14,508 bases of DNA, taken from assembly GCA_013151555.1 (NCBI GenBank), contig JAADIA010000075.1:1-14508 (forward strand), written 5' to 3'. The stretch is from Nitrospirota bacterium. GTDB taxonomy: Bacteria; NPL-UPA2; JAADIA01. Under the pieces are notes generated by a model that worked only from the letters and a program-made list of their open reading frames with translations, was not told the origin of the DNA and ran no database searches. Numbering within the stretch: the stretch's first letter is position 1; each line of letters starts with the position of its first letter. Position numbers and translations under genes: made by a program. Shown piece after piece: positions 6,350 to 13,813 of the stretch.

Positions 6350-7630
6350 TCACCTTTCCACCTGAGATTCTTCCGCCGAATGTGTCGGCTTTATAACCTG
6401 TTCGGCTTGATTGCTGCGATACCTTTCTATAACTTCCTTCGCGGTAAGTCCCTCCTCAATTCTATAAATATCGACAAAATTATCCTTCAACATATAAAAA
6501 GAAATCTCCCCAATTTGAGATGTAAACAATAAATCTATTTTATATTTAATAACAGCTTTTATAACTTTAACTCCAACATGTCTTTTCTCTTCAAGAAATT
6601 TATTATAATAAAAGTCTTCTATCCTTATTTCATTATCGCTAAGCCTCAAGATGATAAAATACGGGGCTCGGCCAAAGTGCCCGTACACTTTGGAATCCAA
6701 TCCATTAATATCCCTAACCGGAATAATAGCGGAGATAATTTTTTCTCTTGATGGCTCAACATGGATAAAAACAGACTCAATATGCTCGTAATTTTTAGTT
6801 ATAAATTTTTCTGCCTTGTTCGCCAATTCATGTGCTCTGTAAAGCGGGAGCGAAGGGCTGGTGGCAATTTTACATTCGACCATTTTAAAGGGTCCTGACC
6901 GCCGCATCTTAACTTCCCCAACCCCCTTAACTCCATAGATTTTATTTATATCCCGTTCAATCTCAGATTGTAATTGAGAATCCAAGTTTGCATCCATCAA
7001 AACCAATAGAGAGTTCCATACATTCATCAAACCTAACTTAAGAATAAGCAATGATATCAAGATAATAATAACGCCTTCTGCATAAGGAATTTCTCCATAG
7101 GCTAACAATATACCTATTAAAACAAATAAAGAGGTAAAGATATCCAGGAAGGATTCGCTTGCATTAGCTATAAGAGACTGAGAATTGATTAGTTTCCCCA
7201 CGGCCTTTTCTTTTTTGGCTATAAAATAAGCAGTAATGATAGATACAACACTTACGTTCACCGGCAGAAAGGGAAATTTTGGGAAAGGGGTAACATGAAA
7301 AAGCTTATGGTATCCATCCTTTAGTATCTCTACCCCCGCCCACACAACTAATGCACCTATTATGAAACTCGCCAGCGTTTCAGCTTTGTATAAACCGTAA
7401 GGAAACTTATCCGTCTTCTTCTTAGAAGCTAACCAAAGGCCAAATCCAGAAGCAAAAATCGCCAGAAGGTCAGCGCCACTATGAAAGGCATCAGCTACCA
7501 AAACTTCTGAGTTAAACAAATAACCTATGGTGGCCTTCATAACAGCTAAAACAAGAGTTGCAAAAGTTGCTATAAGAGCTATCTTTTGCCCCTGTTTTAA
7601 TTCTTCCATTTTATCTTTTTTAGTTCCCAT
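6350..7630 (-). CDS. CDF cation transporter fused to a C-terminal NifX/NifB-like domain
   Basis: A 426-residue protein with three parts. Residues about 15-210 are a six-TM cation diffusion facilitator; the TM2 motif is VADAFHSGADLL (H50, D54) and FPYGLYKAE lies at 76-84. Residues about 212-295 are the cytoplasmic CDF C-terminal domain. Residues about 298-405 are a dinitrogenase-cofactor (NifX/NifB) fold with SKVYGHFGRAPYF. CDF proteins export Zn2+, Fe2+, Mn2+ or similar using proton antiport. The usual TM5 His/Asp of the transport site is replaced by NASESFLD (E159, D163), so metal preference may differ from Zn-type members. The start at 7630 has GGAG 4 nt upstream. The fused domain suggests that transport is coupled to binding of a metal cofactor or iron. 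Confident for domains, inferred for substrate. Confidence 0.9.
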   Translation of the reverse strand: MGTKKDKMEELKQGQKIALIATFATLVLAVMKATIGYLFNSEVLVADAFHSGADLLAIFASGFGLWLASKKKTDKFPYGLYKAETLASFIIGALVVWAGVEILKDGYHKLFHVTPFPKFPFLPVNVSVVSIITAYFIAKKEKAVGKLINSQSLIANASESFLDIFTSLFVLIGILLAYGEIPYAEGVIIILISLLILKLGLMNVWNSLLVLMDANLDSQLQSEIERDINKIYGVKGVGEVKMRRSGPFKMVECKIATSPSLPLYRAHELANKAEKFITKNYEHIESVFIHVEPSREKIISAIIPVRDINGLDSKVYGHFGRAPYFIILRLSDNEIRIEDFYYNKFLEEKRHVGVKVIKAVIKYKIDLLFTSQIGEISFYMLKDNFVDIYRIEEGLTAKEVIERYRSNQAEQVIKPTHSAEESQVER

Positions 7631-7648
7631 GGTCTCCGAATTAAGTTT

Positions 7649-7873
7649 CTATCGGTCATAGAAAAATTGACGAGTCATGGGTAAACCACATTGCGAGCAT
7701 TTTGTTTGAAAACAGGGAATACCCGGCTGATGAGGGACTACGAGGCCACACCTTGGGCAGATACAGTTAGCCGGAGGTCCCCCGGGGCCAAAACCTTGGG
7801 GGTATCTGCCACCGCGAAAACCTCTGCCTCTACTCCTGTCTCCTCTACGTCTTCTTCCAAAACCAAAGGGCAT
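7649..7873 (-). CDS. Gly/Arg-rich small protein with Cys-knuckle (zinc-ribbon-like)
   Basis: A 74-residue protein. Residues 1-34 are Gly/Arg/Pro-rich and low in complexity (MPFGFGRRRRGDRSRGRGFR). The C-terminal part has CICPRCG (37-43) and CFQTKCSQCG (54-63), giving two CxxC knuckles plus C37 and C54, then PMTRQFF. This pattern suggests a zinc or iron site with a basic, possibly nucleic-acid-binding, tail. Similar miniproteins accompany NifX/MinD genes in anaerobes and archaea, but I know of no assigned function. GGAG stands 7 nt before the ATG. It lies 12 nt after the thioredoxin gene and 18 nt before the CDF gene. Confidence 0.75.
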   Translation of the reverse strand: MPFGFGRRRRGDRSRGRGFRGGRYPQGFGPGGPPANCICPRCGLVVPHQPGIPCFQTKCSQCGLPMTRQFFYDR

Positions 7874-7885
7874 TTCTTATCTCCA

Positions 7886-8218
7886 TCAATCATCAAGAAT
7901 ATTGATATGAGTTTTTATCTTCTCCCCAAGCACCGTCTTTGGGACAGCTCCTATAACTTTTTCTACCACCTGTCCATTTTTAAAGATGGCCAGGGTAGGT
8001 ATACTCTTAATCCCATATTCGGATGCAGTAGCCAGTGCTTCATCAACATTCACTTTACAGACCTTGAGTTGCTCCTCATACTCTTTGGCTACTTCCTCAA
8101 TTACCGGGGCAACCATACGGCAGGGAGCGCACCAGAATGCCCAAAAATCCACTAGCACCGGTAGACCCGATTCCAATACTTCTTCCTTGAAATTTGCATC
8201 AGTCACTTCAACTTCCAT
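7886..8218 (-). CDS. trxA: Thioredoxin
   Basis: A 110-residue single-domain cytoplasmic thioredoxin, a normal length for the family. The redox motif is FWCAPCR (C30 and C33) with alanine in place of the usual glycine between the cysteines; WCAPC occurs in a good number of thioredoxins. VDFWAFWC, the cis-proline P74 in [11 protein letters not shown], and the C-terminal helix are all present. AAAGGAGG 7 nt before the ATG is a strong ribosome binding site. Its place beside Cys-rich miniproteins and Fe-S proteins suggests it keeps cysteine metal sites reduced; this is inference from neighbourhood. Confidence 0.95.
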   Translation of the reverse strand: MEVEVTDANFKEEVLESGLPVLVDFWAFWCAPCRMVAPVIEEVAKEYEEQLKVCKVNVDEALATASEYGIKSIPTLAIFKNGQVVEKVIGAVPKTVLGEKIKTHINILDD

Positions 8219-8250
8219 TCGTCTGCCTCCTTTCTATAGATAGTTACTTA

Positions 8251-8412
8251 TCAGTCATAAGCTACTTTACAGATCTCCCAGATCAGGCAACTGGGTCTAA
8301 ACTCACAATGATTATCCGGAACAAGGCAACGACAACACTCACGGCAATAGCCAATTGAAAACTTCTGGCAGATGAAAGCAGCTTCCCTCTCAGGATGATT
8401 TTGGCATCTCAT
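8251..8412 (-). CDS. B-box-like Cys-rich miniprotein
   Basis: A 53-residue protein starting MRCQNHPEREAAFICQKFSI and continuing GYCRECCRCLVPDNHCEFRP, then SCLIWEIC. The spacing C-x2-HP-x-x-x-A-x3-C ... C-x2-C resembles B-box-type zinc fingers often found as short prokaryotic proteins, but the usual second CxxC of the knuckle is CQKF, so one ligand is missing. Nine cysteines in 53 residues indicate metal or redox chemistry. The ATG at 8412 is chosen because AAGGTG precedes it by 6 nt; the open frame runs 17 codons further upstream without support. It lies 32 nt ahead of the thioredoxin gene. No function is known. Confidence 0.65.
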   Translation of the reverse strand: MRCQNHPEREAAFICQKFSIGYCRECCRCLVPDNHCEFRPSCLIWEICKVAYD

Positions 8413-8502
8413 CAAAAACACCTTTTCTCGGTTACCACTCCCCAGACAAAGCATCCCTTGCAAAAATCTCTAAAGGGGATATATATCTCGTTCACATCCT
8501 TA

Positions 8503-9477
8503 CTAGACATATTCAGTTAATCTCTGACAATGATGGTCATCTAAAGACCGAAAATATATCTGGCTGGCATGGCTGAGCGATTCCACTTTTCCTCCTCTTT
8601 GCATCTCCTCCAGATACTTAGCCAGTTCATTTCTGTGAACTCCCATGAGATTAGCAATATCGTTGATAGTACAAGGCCTGCGCTTTAGAAGGGCGATTAT
8701 GTCATCCTCCCTATACAGGGAAGAGACTTTACGAATTCGGCCTTGAAGACCATCAATAATTTCGGCTCTCTTCCCCAGAATAGTCTTAGAGAACTCCAGG
8801 TCCGCCCGGCTGAGAGCCAACGCCCCGGGTTCACAAGGTGGCCGGGTAACAGTGCTAAGCTGGATCTTATTCACATTGATTCCCCATAAAACCATAGCCA
8901 TCTTTGTTAGTTCTGCCTGAGTATCATTAATTCCCTTGACCAACATTATCTCAAGCCATGTTTGCCCCTGAAAGTATCTGCAGAATATTTTGAGATTAGC
9001 GATGATATGCTCAATACGGATCCCTTTGCAGGGACGATTGACTCTTTCAAAAGTCTGTTGAGTAACAGCATCTAAAGAAGGGATAACCAGATCTGCTTTG
9101 TATAAGTTATCCCGGACGCTGGGAATGAGTTGACCGGCATTAGTTAAGACAGCTACGGGCACAGAAGTCATCTTCTTCACCGCAGAGATCATCTCCCCCA
9201 ACCGGGAATTAAGCGTGGGCTCGCCTGAGCCGGAAAAAGTAATGTAATCAGGAGTGGGCCCATTTCTCAGGGAAAGCTCCAATTCTTTTAGCATTTCCGC
9301 GGTTTTCAAATGCTCGGTTATGGTGATCGTCTTTTCTGTTGTTCGTCCCAGCTGGCAATAGGTACAATCAAAACTGCAGGTTTTGAAGGGGACAATATCC
9401 ACTCCCAGGGAGAGCCCCAATCGTCTTGAAGGCACTGGGCCAAATATATATTTATTTTTCTTCTGCCTGCTTCTCAT
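8503..9477 (-). CDS. Radical SAM protein with C-terminal winged helix (COG0731-like)
   Basis: A 324-residue protein. FGPVPSRRLGLSLGVD opens the domain and is typical of the COG0731-like (wyosine-synthase-related) radical SAM group. The cluster motif is CSFDCTYC (C34, C38, C41; CX3CX2C). ITFSGSGEPTLN is the GGEP-equivalent that contacts SAM. TYC and the downstream EIMLVKGINDT and TRPPCEPG blocks complete the barrel. Residues about 250-305 form a likely winged helix (ALLKRRPCTINDIANLMGVH). GAGGAG is 9 nt before the ATG. It sits between the NifX-like gene and the B-box miniprotein in the same operon. The substrate is unknown; tRNA or protein modification and cofactor assembly are all possible. 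Confidence 0.88.
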   Translation of the reverse strand: MRSRQKKNKYIFGPVPSRRLGLSLGVDIVPFKTCSFDCTYCQLGRTTEKTITITEHLKTAEMLKELELSLRNGPTPDYITFSGSGEPTLNSRLGEMISAVKKMTSVPVAVLTNAGQLIPSVRDNLYKADLVIPSLDAVTQQTFERVNRPCKGIRIEHIIANLKIFCRYFQGQTWLEIMLVKGINDTQAELTKMAMVLWGINVNKIQLSTVTRPPCEPGALALSRADLEFSKTILGKRAEIIDGLQGRIRKVSSLYREDDIIALLKRRPCTINDIANLMGVHRNELAKYLEEMQRGGKVESLSHASQIYFRSLDDHHCQRLTEYV

Positions 9478-9584
9478 CTTTTATCTTCTCCTCATAAGAA
9501 TTGCTTCAGCTGCCCGGCAAACTTGTCTCCGGGTCAATGGCTTTCTTCAAATCATCCGCGCTCTTCTCTTTCAAGGATATTTTT

Positions 9585-9913
9585 TCAGTGGTCACAGATA
9601 TTCTCGCCTGTTTGCAGGGTTCCATGAAGGTAAGTTCCCACGATCCCATCCGGGTCATCGCTCGGAGCGCCGACGATAACCTCAATTCCCTGTTCGGCAA
9701 AAAGGCTCCGGGCCTGCCGGCCCATCCCCCCGGCAACGATTACATTTGTTTCCTGTTCCCGGAGCCACTTCGGAATTACTCCGGGAGCATGAGGTGGCGG
9801 AATGAGCAACTGCTTTTTCTTGACCTGCCCGTTATCCACATCATATAAAACAAACTCCTCACAGTGCCCGAAGTGCATACTCAGTTTTCCTCTCGAGGCA
9901 TAGCTATTCGCAT
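9585..9913 (-). CDS. NifX/NifB-like cofactor-binding protein, 5' frameshift
   Basis: A single-domain dinitrogenase iron-molybdenum cofactor-type protein (MTH1175 / orange-protein-like). The main frame gives MHFGHCEEFVLYD, then IVAGGMGRQARSLF and GAPSDDPDGIVGTYLHG, all family hallmarks. The normal N-terminal strand, MRIAMPREEN, lies just upstream in another frame (ATG at 9913, with GGAGGG 9-10 nt before it). One missing base near 9882-9884 would join it as ...REEN-LSMHFGHC, giving about 109 residues. As read, that upstream frame stops at TGA right after N10, while the downstream ATG at 9878 has no good ribosome site. It lies 16 nt after the second MinD ATPase gene, matching orange-protein clusters. 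It may be a sequencing error or a true pseudogene. Confidence 0.82.
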
Positions 9914-9929
9914 CGGCTTTATCCCTCCC

Positions 9930-10820
9930 TCATGTTTGTAACGATTGTTCCCCACCTCTTAATCCCAGGGCACCGGTGATATTGTCCCAAACCTTCCTTA
10001 TTTCCGCACTAACTTCTCTGTCAGAGTATTCAATAACGCTCTTTCCCGCTACCATAGCTTCCGTGATTACGGTATCAAAGGACAGTTTCCCCGCCAGTTG
10101 AATCCGGTTAGTAAGACAGTAATCTTCAATCTGCTTGGTCACCACCAAATTCAAGTCATACTTATTGATGAGGACAAGCGTTTTTATCTTAAAACGAGTG
10201 GCGAGGTTAACAACCCGCTTCATATCGTGAATCCCGGAAAGGGTGGGTTCAGTTACTACCAGGACAGAGTCCACCCCGGCGATAGAAGCAATAACCGGGC
10301 AGCCAATGCCGGGCGGACCATCTATAATAATCAGTTGATGCCCGTTCTCTTCAGCTATCAATCTTGCCTGGTATCTGACCAGAGCAACCAGCTTTCCGGA
10401 ATTATCCTCAGCTATACCCAATTTGGCATGCACCATGGGACCGAACCTGGTTTCGGAGATAAACCACTCTCCGGAAAGGTTGTCCCGCAACCCTATCGCC
10501 TTCCGGGGACAAAAATAAGTGCACACCCCACACCCTTCACAGGATACTTTGTCCACTACAAAATCATTACTAATAGCTTCAAAGCGGCAGACTTCCTGAC
10601 ACTTACCACATTCATTACAAAGCTCTCTCTTGATAAAGGCAGAACGGCTGCCATAGAAATTTTCCCGGTATTTTACAGTCGGCCAGAGAATAAGATGCAG
10701 GTCAGCGGCATCCACATCGCAATCGGCCATTACCTTATCCCCTGCCAGAGAAGCAAAGCCGGCGGTAACGACCGTTTTACCGGTTCCTCCCTTGCCACTG
10801 ATAATAGTCAGCTCTTTCAT
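9930..10820 (-). CDS. MinD/Mrp-family ATPase with 2x[4Fe-4S] ferredoxin insert (2)
   Basis: A 296-residue P-loop ATPase. The deviant Walker A is SGKGGTGKT (8-16), followed by the DCDVDAADLH switch I block. A bacterial-ferredoxin insert carries CNECGKCQEVC (C68, C71, C74, C78) and CEGCGVCTYFC (C94, C97, C100, C104). IIIDGPPGIGCP is Walker B/switch II. It is encoded 2 nt after the sister ATPase, so the two are probably co-translated and may form a heterodimer. In Desulfovibrio such paired ATPases (Orp3/Orp4) belong to the ORP complex with the Mo-Cu-binding orange protein; the same pair followed by a NifX-like gene is seen here. A role in metal-cluster assembly, delivery or regulation is inferred. 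Confidence 0.9.
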   Translation of the reverse strand: MKELTIISGKGGTGKTVVTAGFASLAGDKVMADCDVDAADLHLILWPTVKYRENFYGSRSAFIKRELCNECGKCQEVCRFEAISNDFVVDKVSCEGCGVCTYFCPRKAIGLRDNLSGEWFISETRFGPMVHAKLGIAEDNSGKLVALVRYQARLIAEENGHQLIIIDGPPGIGCPVIASIAGVDSVLVVTEPTLSGIHDMKRVVNLATRFKIKTLVLINKYDLNLVVTKQIEDYCLTNRIQLAGKLSFDTVITEAMVAGKSVIEYSDREVSAEIRKVWDNITGALGLRGGEQSLQT

Positions 10821-10822
10821 AC

Positions 10823-11668
10823 TTAGACTATTCTCCTCATTTGATTATAGAGATCCCTGAATCTATTTTCCCACTCCGGCTTATTGCTAATTAGGAGAAT
10901 CCCTTTGGAGTAAGCCATAGCAATCTCTTTGTCCTGGGGGATATGCATTAAGATAGGAATTCCTTCTCTTTGACAATATTGGCTAACTTTTTCATCTCCA
11001 ACCCCAGCCCGGTTGATAACCACTCCAAAGGGAATCTGGAGGGTTCTCAAAACCTCCACTGCCAAGGTCAGGTCATTTAGCCCAAAAGGGGTTGGCTCGG
11101 TAACCAAGATACAGAAATCACTTTTTTTCACCGTTTCTATCACCGGGCAGGAGGTTCCCGGAGGAACATCAATTATGGTTATCTTATCGTCAGCTATGCA
11201 GCTCTTTACAGCCCGGATTAAAGGAGAGGACATAGCTTCTCCGATTCTCAATTTCCCCTGGATGAATTCAAGCTCTCCCGCCCTCCCTTTCTCGACGACG
11301 CCGACCTCACGGCGCCCTTCAGTAATGGCTTGCCTGGGACAAAGCAGAAAACAGCCGCCACAGCCGTGGCAGAGTTCAGGGAAGAGCAAAACCTTTCCCT
11401 TGATGACGGCAATAGCACTGTAGGCACATACCTCCGAGCACTTACCACAACCATCGCACTGGTCATTGTCAACCTCCGGGACAGGTATAGCTACCGGCTT
11501 GGAAGAGCTGATCTCCGGCTTCAAGAAAATGTGAGCATTAGGCTCTTCAACGTCACAATCCAGGAATTGCACCTTCTCCAGCCGGCTATCACAAATTGCC
11601 CGAGCCAGATTAGTAGCTACCGTTGTCTTGCCCGTTCCTCCTTTGCCGCTGGCTATGGAGATAATCAT
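10823..11668 (-). CDS. MinD/Mrp-family ATPase with 2x[4Fe-4S] ferredoxin insert (1)
   Basis: A 281-residue paralogue of the next gene. It has deviant Walker A SGKGGTGKTT (8-16), LDCDVEEPNAH, a ferredoxin insert with CDGCGKCSEVC (C71, C74, C77, C81) and CHGCGGCFLLC (C100, C103, C106, C110), and IIDVPPGTSCP. Conserved LVTEPTPFGLNDL follows. GAGGATAAAG is next to the ATG. It starts 20 nt after the stop of the second hflK-like gene, so it could be transcribed with the SPFH genes. Family knowledge places it with ORP-type or archaeal MinD-ferredoxin ATPases of anaerobes rather than the cell-division MinD proper. Confidence 0.9.
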   Translation of the reverse strand: MIISIASGKGGTGKTTVATNLARAICDSRLEKVQFLDCDVEEPNAHIFLKPEISSSKPVAIPVPEVDNDQCDGCGKCSEVCAYSAIAVIKGKVLLFPELCHGCGGCFLLCPRQAITEGRREVGVVEKGRAGELEFIQGKLRIGEAMSSPLIRAVKSCIADDKITIIDVPPGTSCPVIETVKKSDFCILVTEPTPFGLNDLTLAVEVLRTLQIPFGVVINRAGVGDEKVSQYCQREGIPILMHIPQDKEIAMAYSKGILLISNKPEWENRFRDLYNQMRRIV

Positions 11669-11688
11669 CTTTATCCTCTATAACAAAT

Positions 11689-12696
11689 TTATTTTTGTCC
11701 GGAGAAAAATTTCAACCGGACAACATCTTCTCCCTCTTCCTCAGAGACGATATATTTCTTCATCCCGGGCAGGATCTCCTCAAGCAACTCTATGTACAAC
11801 CTTTCTTTGGTCACATCTTGAGATTTCTGGTACTCGGCCAGCATCTTCGAAAACCTTTTTGCTTCACCCTGAGCATAGGCAATCTTCCGGGCTTTATATG
11901 CCTCTGCCTCCTGGAGCATAGCGGAAGCTTTTGCCTGAGCTTCGGGAATGATTTGGTTCCGGTAGGACTCCGCCTCATGAATGAGAGTAGTCTTCCCTTC
12001 CTGAGCATTGATGACATCCTTAAAGGCAGCCACGACATACTCCGGAGGTTCGGCACTCTTTAACTCCACCGAGTCTATTTGAATACCGCAACCAAGGGCA
12101 TCAAGCCCTACCTGAGACTTGCGATGCACTTCCTGTTGCAAGCGATGCTTACCGATAGTAAGCACTTCATCTACGGGCATGCGGACAATTGAATCAATGA
12201 TCGCCTCTTGAACTACTCCCTTGAGAAGGAACTCGGGATTCCTCATGTCGTAGAGGAACGCGACAGGATCCTTCACCCGATACTGAAGGGCGATACGCGT
12301 ATGCATGATATTCTTGTCGCCGGTCAGACAGTAAGGAGCAATAATGGCTACTGCCACCGCTCCCCTCTCGCCATAAGCCGCCTTTAGCTCTTCTGCTTGC
12401 CCTTTCTTTATCCAGAAACCTACTTCCATCCGTTTGACCTCTTTTATCCTGACTTTATCTACCTCGTCCACCGGCCAGGGCAGACGGTAATGAATCCCCG
12501 GTTTAATCTCCTTGCTGATGACCCGGCCGAAGTGCTTGAGAATTCCAACTTCATTTGTCCCGATAACGTAGATGCCGGAGAGGAAATAAATAAAGATTAC
12601 GGCATAAATTACATACCTCGCCGTCTTCCTTATTTCAGAGAAAGCCATCTTCAAATCCGGCTGAAGTTCGGAAAGGAAACCAACTTTTTTCGGCAT
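11689..12696 (-). CDS. hflK: SPFH/HflK-like membrane protein (second hflK-like copy)
   Basis: A 335-residue membrane-anchored SPFH (band 7) protein. A short N-terminal cytoplasmic stretch is followed by a TM segment (YVIYAVIFIYFLSGIYVI, residues about 27-44) and the SPFH domain with GTNEVGILKHFGR and PGIHYRLPWP. LTGDKNIMHTRIALQYRV matches HflK. A long Ala/Glu-rich coiled coil follows (ESYRNQIIPEAQAKASAMLQ). HflK and HflC form the complex that modulates the FtsH protease in the membrane. The ATG at 12696 is chosen for AAAGGTGGGG 5 nt upstream. The frame opens 22 codons further, but that extension (MFILFILSKK) is encoded by a repeat-element end and is unlikely to be translated. It is separated from hflC by the inserted element, and a third SPFH gene in a row is unusual. 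Confidence 0.85.
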   Translation of the reverse strand: MPKKVGFLSELQPDLKMAFSEIRKTARYVIYAVIFIYFLSGIYVIGTNEVGILKHFGRVISKEIKPGIHYRLPWPVDEVDKVRIKEVKRMEVGFWIKKGQAEELKAAYGERGAVAVAIIAPYCLTGDKNIMHTRIALQYRVKDPVAFLYDMRNPEFLLKGVVQEAIIDSIVRMPVDEVLTIGKHRLQQEVHRKSQVGLDALGCGIQIDSVELKSAEPPEYVVAAFKDVINAQEGKTTLIHEAESYRNQIIPEAQAKASAMLQEAEAYKARKIAYAQGEAKRFSKMLAEYQKSQDVTKERLYIELLEEILPGMKKYIVSEEEGEDVVRLKFFSGQK

Positions 12697-12732
12697 TATG
12701 TCCCCACCTTTTATTATCCGGGCAATCATTAC

Positions 12733-12900
12733 TTTTTTTGACAGGATGAACAGGATGAACAAGAACCTTTAAAGCCCCACCAAAAATCAATCCTTGAATC
12801 TTTTCTCTTATAATGTCTCTTACTATAGACTGGGTGCGGCGGTTTTCTTGTTTTACCTAATAGTTTTATCCCGTCTATCCGGTGAATCCTGTCAGATTTT
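12733..12900. repeat. Inverted-repeat element B
   Basis: About 168 bp bounded by ends like those of element A. The left end (12733-12764) reads TTTTTTTGACAGGATGAAC then CAGGATGAAC. The right end (12863-12900), read on the minus strand, is TCTGACAGGATTCACC then GGATAGAC. The shared core TGACAGGAT..AC with a 9-nt period occurs at all four ends in the window. The interior has no coding match that I recognise. The element occupies most of the gap between hflC and the second hflK-like gene, so it likely inserted there. No target-site duplication was seen, and the interior is too degraded to identify its source. Confidence 0.62.
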
Positions 12901-12928
12901 CTTCACGTTTTGTCCTGTTATTTTGACG

Positions 12929-13813
12929 CTACTTTATCTCTTTATTGTTCAGATAGCGCAGCAAATCAGAATCTGAGGACAAAACGACGGTTGTCTTCTT
13001 ATTGAGAATCTTCTTGTAGGACTCCAGGGTACGAAGAAACTTGTAGAATTCCGGGTCCTTCTCGAAGGCTTCTGCATAAATTTTAATTGCCTCTGCATCT
13101 CCTTCTCCCATGGTAACCTGAGCATCCCGGTAAGCCCGGGCGAGAATATCGCTTTTTTGCCTATCCGCAGCCGCTCTAATCTCAGTGGCCTTCTCCTTAC
13201 CCTCCGCACGGTACTTATTCGCAATGGACCGGCGTTCCTCCTTCATCCTCCGGTACACCGCCTGGGCATTATCCTCAGGAAGGGCCAGGCGACAGATACC
13301 AATCTCTTTTATCTGAATACCGTAGTTCTCAGAGGTTTTACTATTTGCTCCCTCGGTCATGCGAGCCTCCATCTCGCCAATCTTTACTTCTTCCTCATCT
13401 GTGGAGATAATTGCCGCCATGGGATAATCACCCAGGACCGCTCCCAGTTGGGAACAGACGATATCGTCTATCTTTTGCCAGGCCATCATTACACTTCCTA
13501 CCGCCTGGAAGAATTTAAGAGGATTTTCTATCTTCCACCCCACGAAACACTGAACAACGATATTCTTCTTATCCTCAGTCAGGTATTCGATAAGCCGGGT
13601 TTCATAAACCTGAAGCCGCCGGTCAAAGCGGTTCACAGTCTGAATCGGGTCAGGCCATTTCCAGTAGAGACCGGGTTCCCGGATTGTCTTGACCGGCCGG
13701 CCGAACTGGGTCACAATTACGTATTCTTTTACATCAACCCGGTAAAAAATCAGAGCCATCAACACCAAAATAAAAATGACGGTACCGGCGATAATCTTTG
13801 CCCCTCGAGTCAT
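12929..13813 (-). CDS. hflC: HflC-like SPFH protein
   Basis: A 294-residue SPFH protein. A TM anchor (IIAGTVIFILVLMALIFYRV, residues about 6-25) is followed by VKEYVIVTQFGRPVKTIREPG, typical of HflC. FDRRLQVYETRLIEYLTEDKKN and the region to ICRLALPEDN follow. A coiled coil holds RMKEERRSIANKYRAEGKEK and AYRDAQVTMGEGDAEAIKIY, and the C-terminus is the usual short tail. The ATG at 13813 has GGAGGAAG 3 nt upstream and overlaps the upstream stop in ATGA, so it is coupled to hflK. Upstream in-frame codons exist but overlap hflK. It is expected to partner HflK in an FtsH-regulating membrane complex. Confidence 0.92.
   Translation of the reverse strand: MTRGAKIIAGTVIFILVLMALIFYRVDVKEYVIVTQFGRPVKTIREPGLYWKWPDPIQTVNRFDRRLQVYETRLIEYLTEDKKNIVVQCFVGWKIENPLKFFQAVGSVMMAWQKIDDIVCSQLGAVLGDYPMAAIISTDEEEVKIGEMEARMTEGANSKTSENYGIQIKEIGICRLALPEDNAQAVYRRMKEERRSIANKYRAEGKEKATEIRAAADRQKSDILARAYRDAQVTMGEGDAEAIKIYAEAFEKDPEFYKFLRTLESYKKILNKKTTVVLSSDSDLLRYLNNKEIK

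Noticed and set aside
9506-9584. Short reading frame ending LKEKSADDLKKAIDPETSLPGS after the NifX-like gene
   Set aside because: It looks protein-like but has no start codon or ribosome site of its own; too short to support as a gene, perhaps a remnant.
10098-10826. Plus-strand 242-codon ORF opposite the second MinD ATPase
   Set aside because: It is a shadow of the conserved minus-strand ATPase; the translation has no domain and no ribosome site.
12697-12762. 22-codon N-terminal extension of the second hflK-like protein
   Set aside because: It is partly encoded by the repeat element end, and the ATG at 12696 has a strong ribosome site where homology begins.
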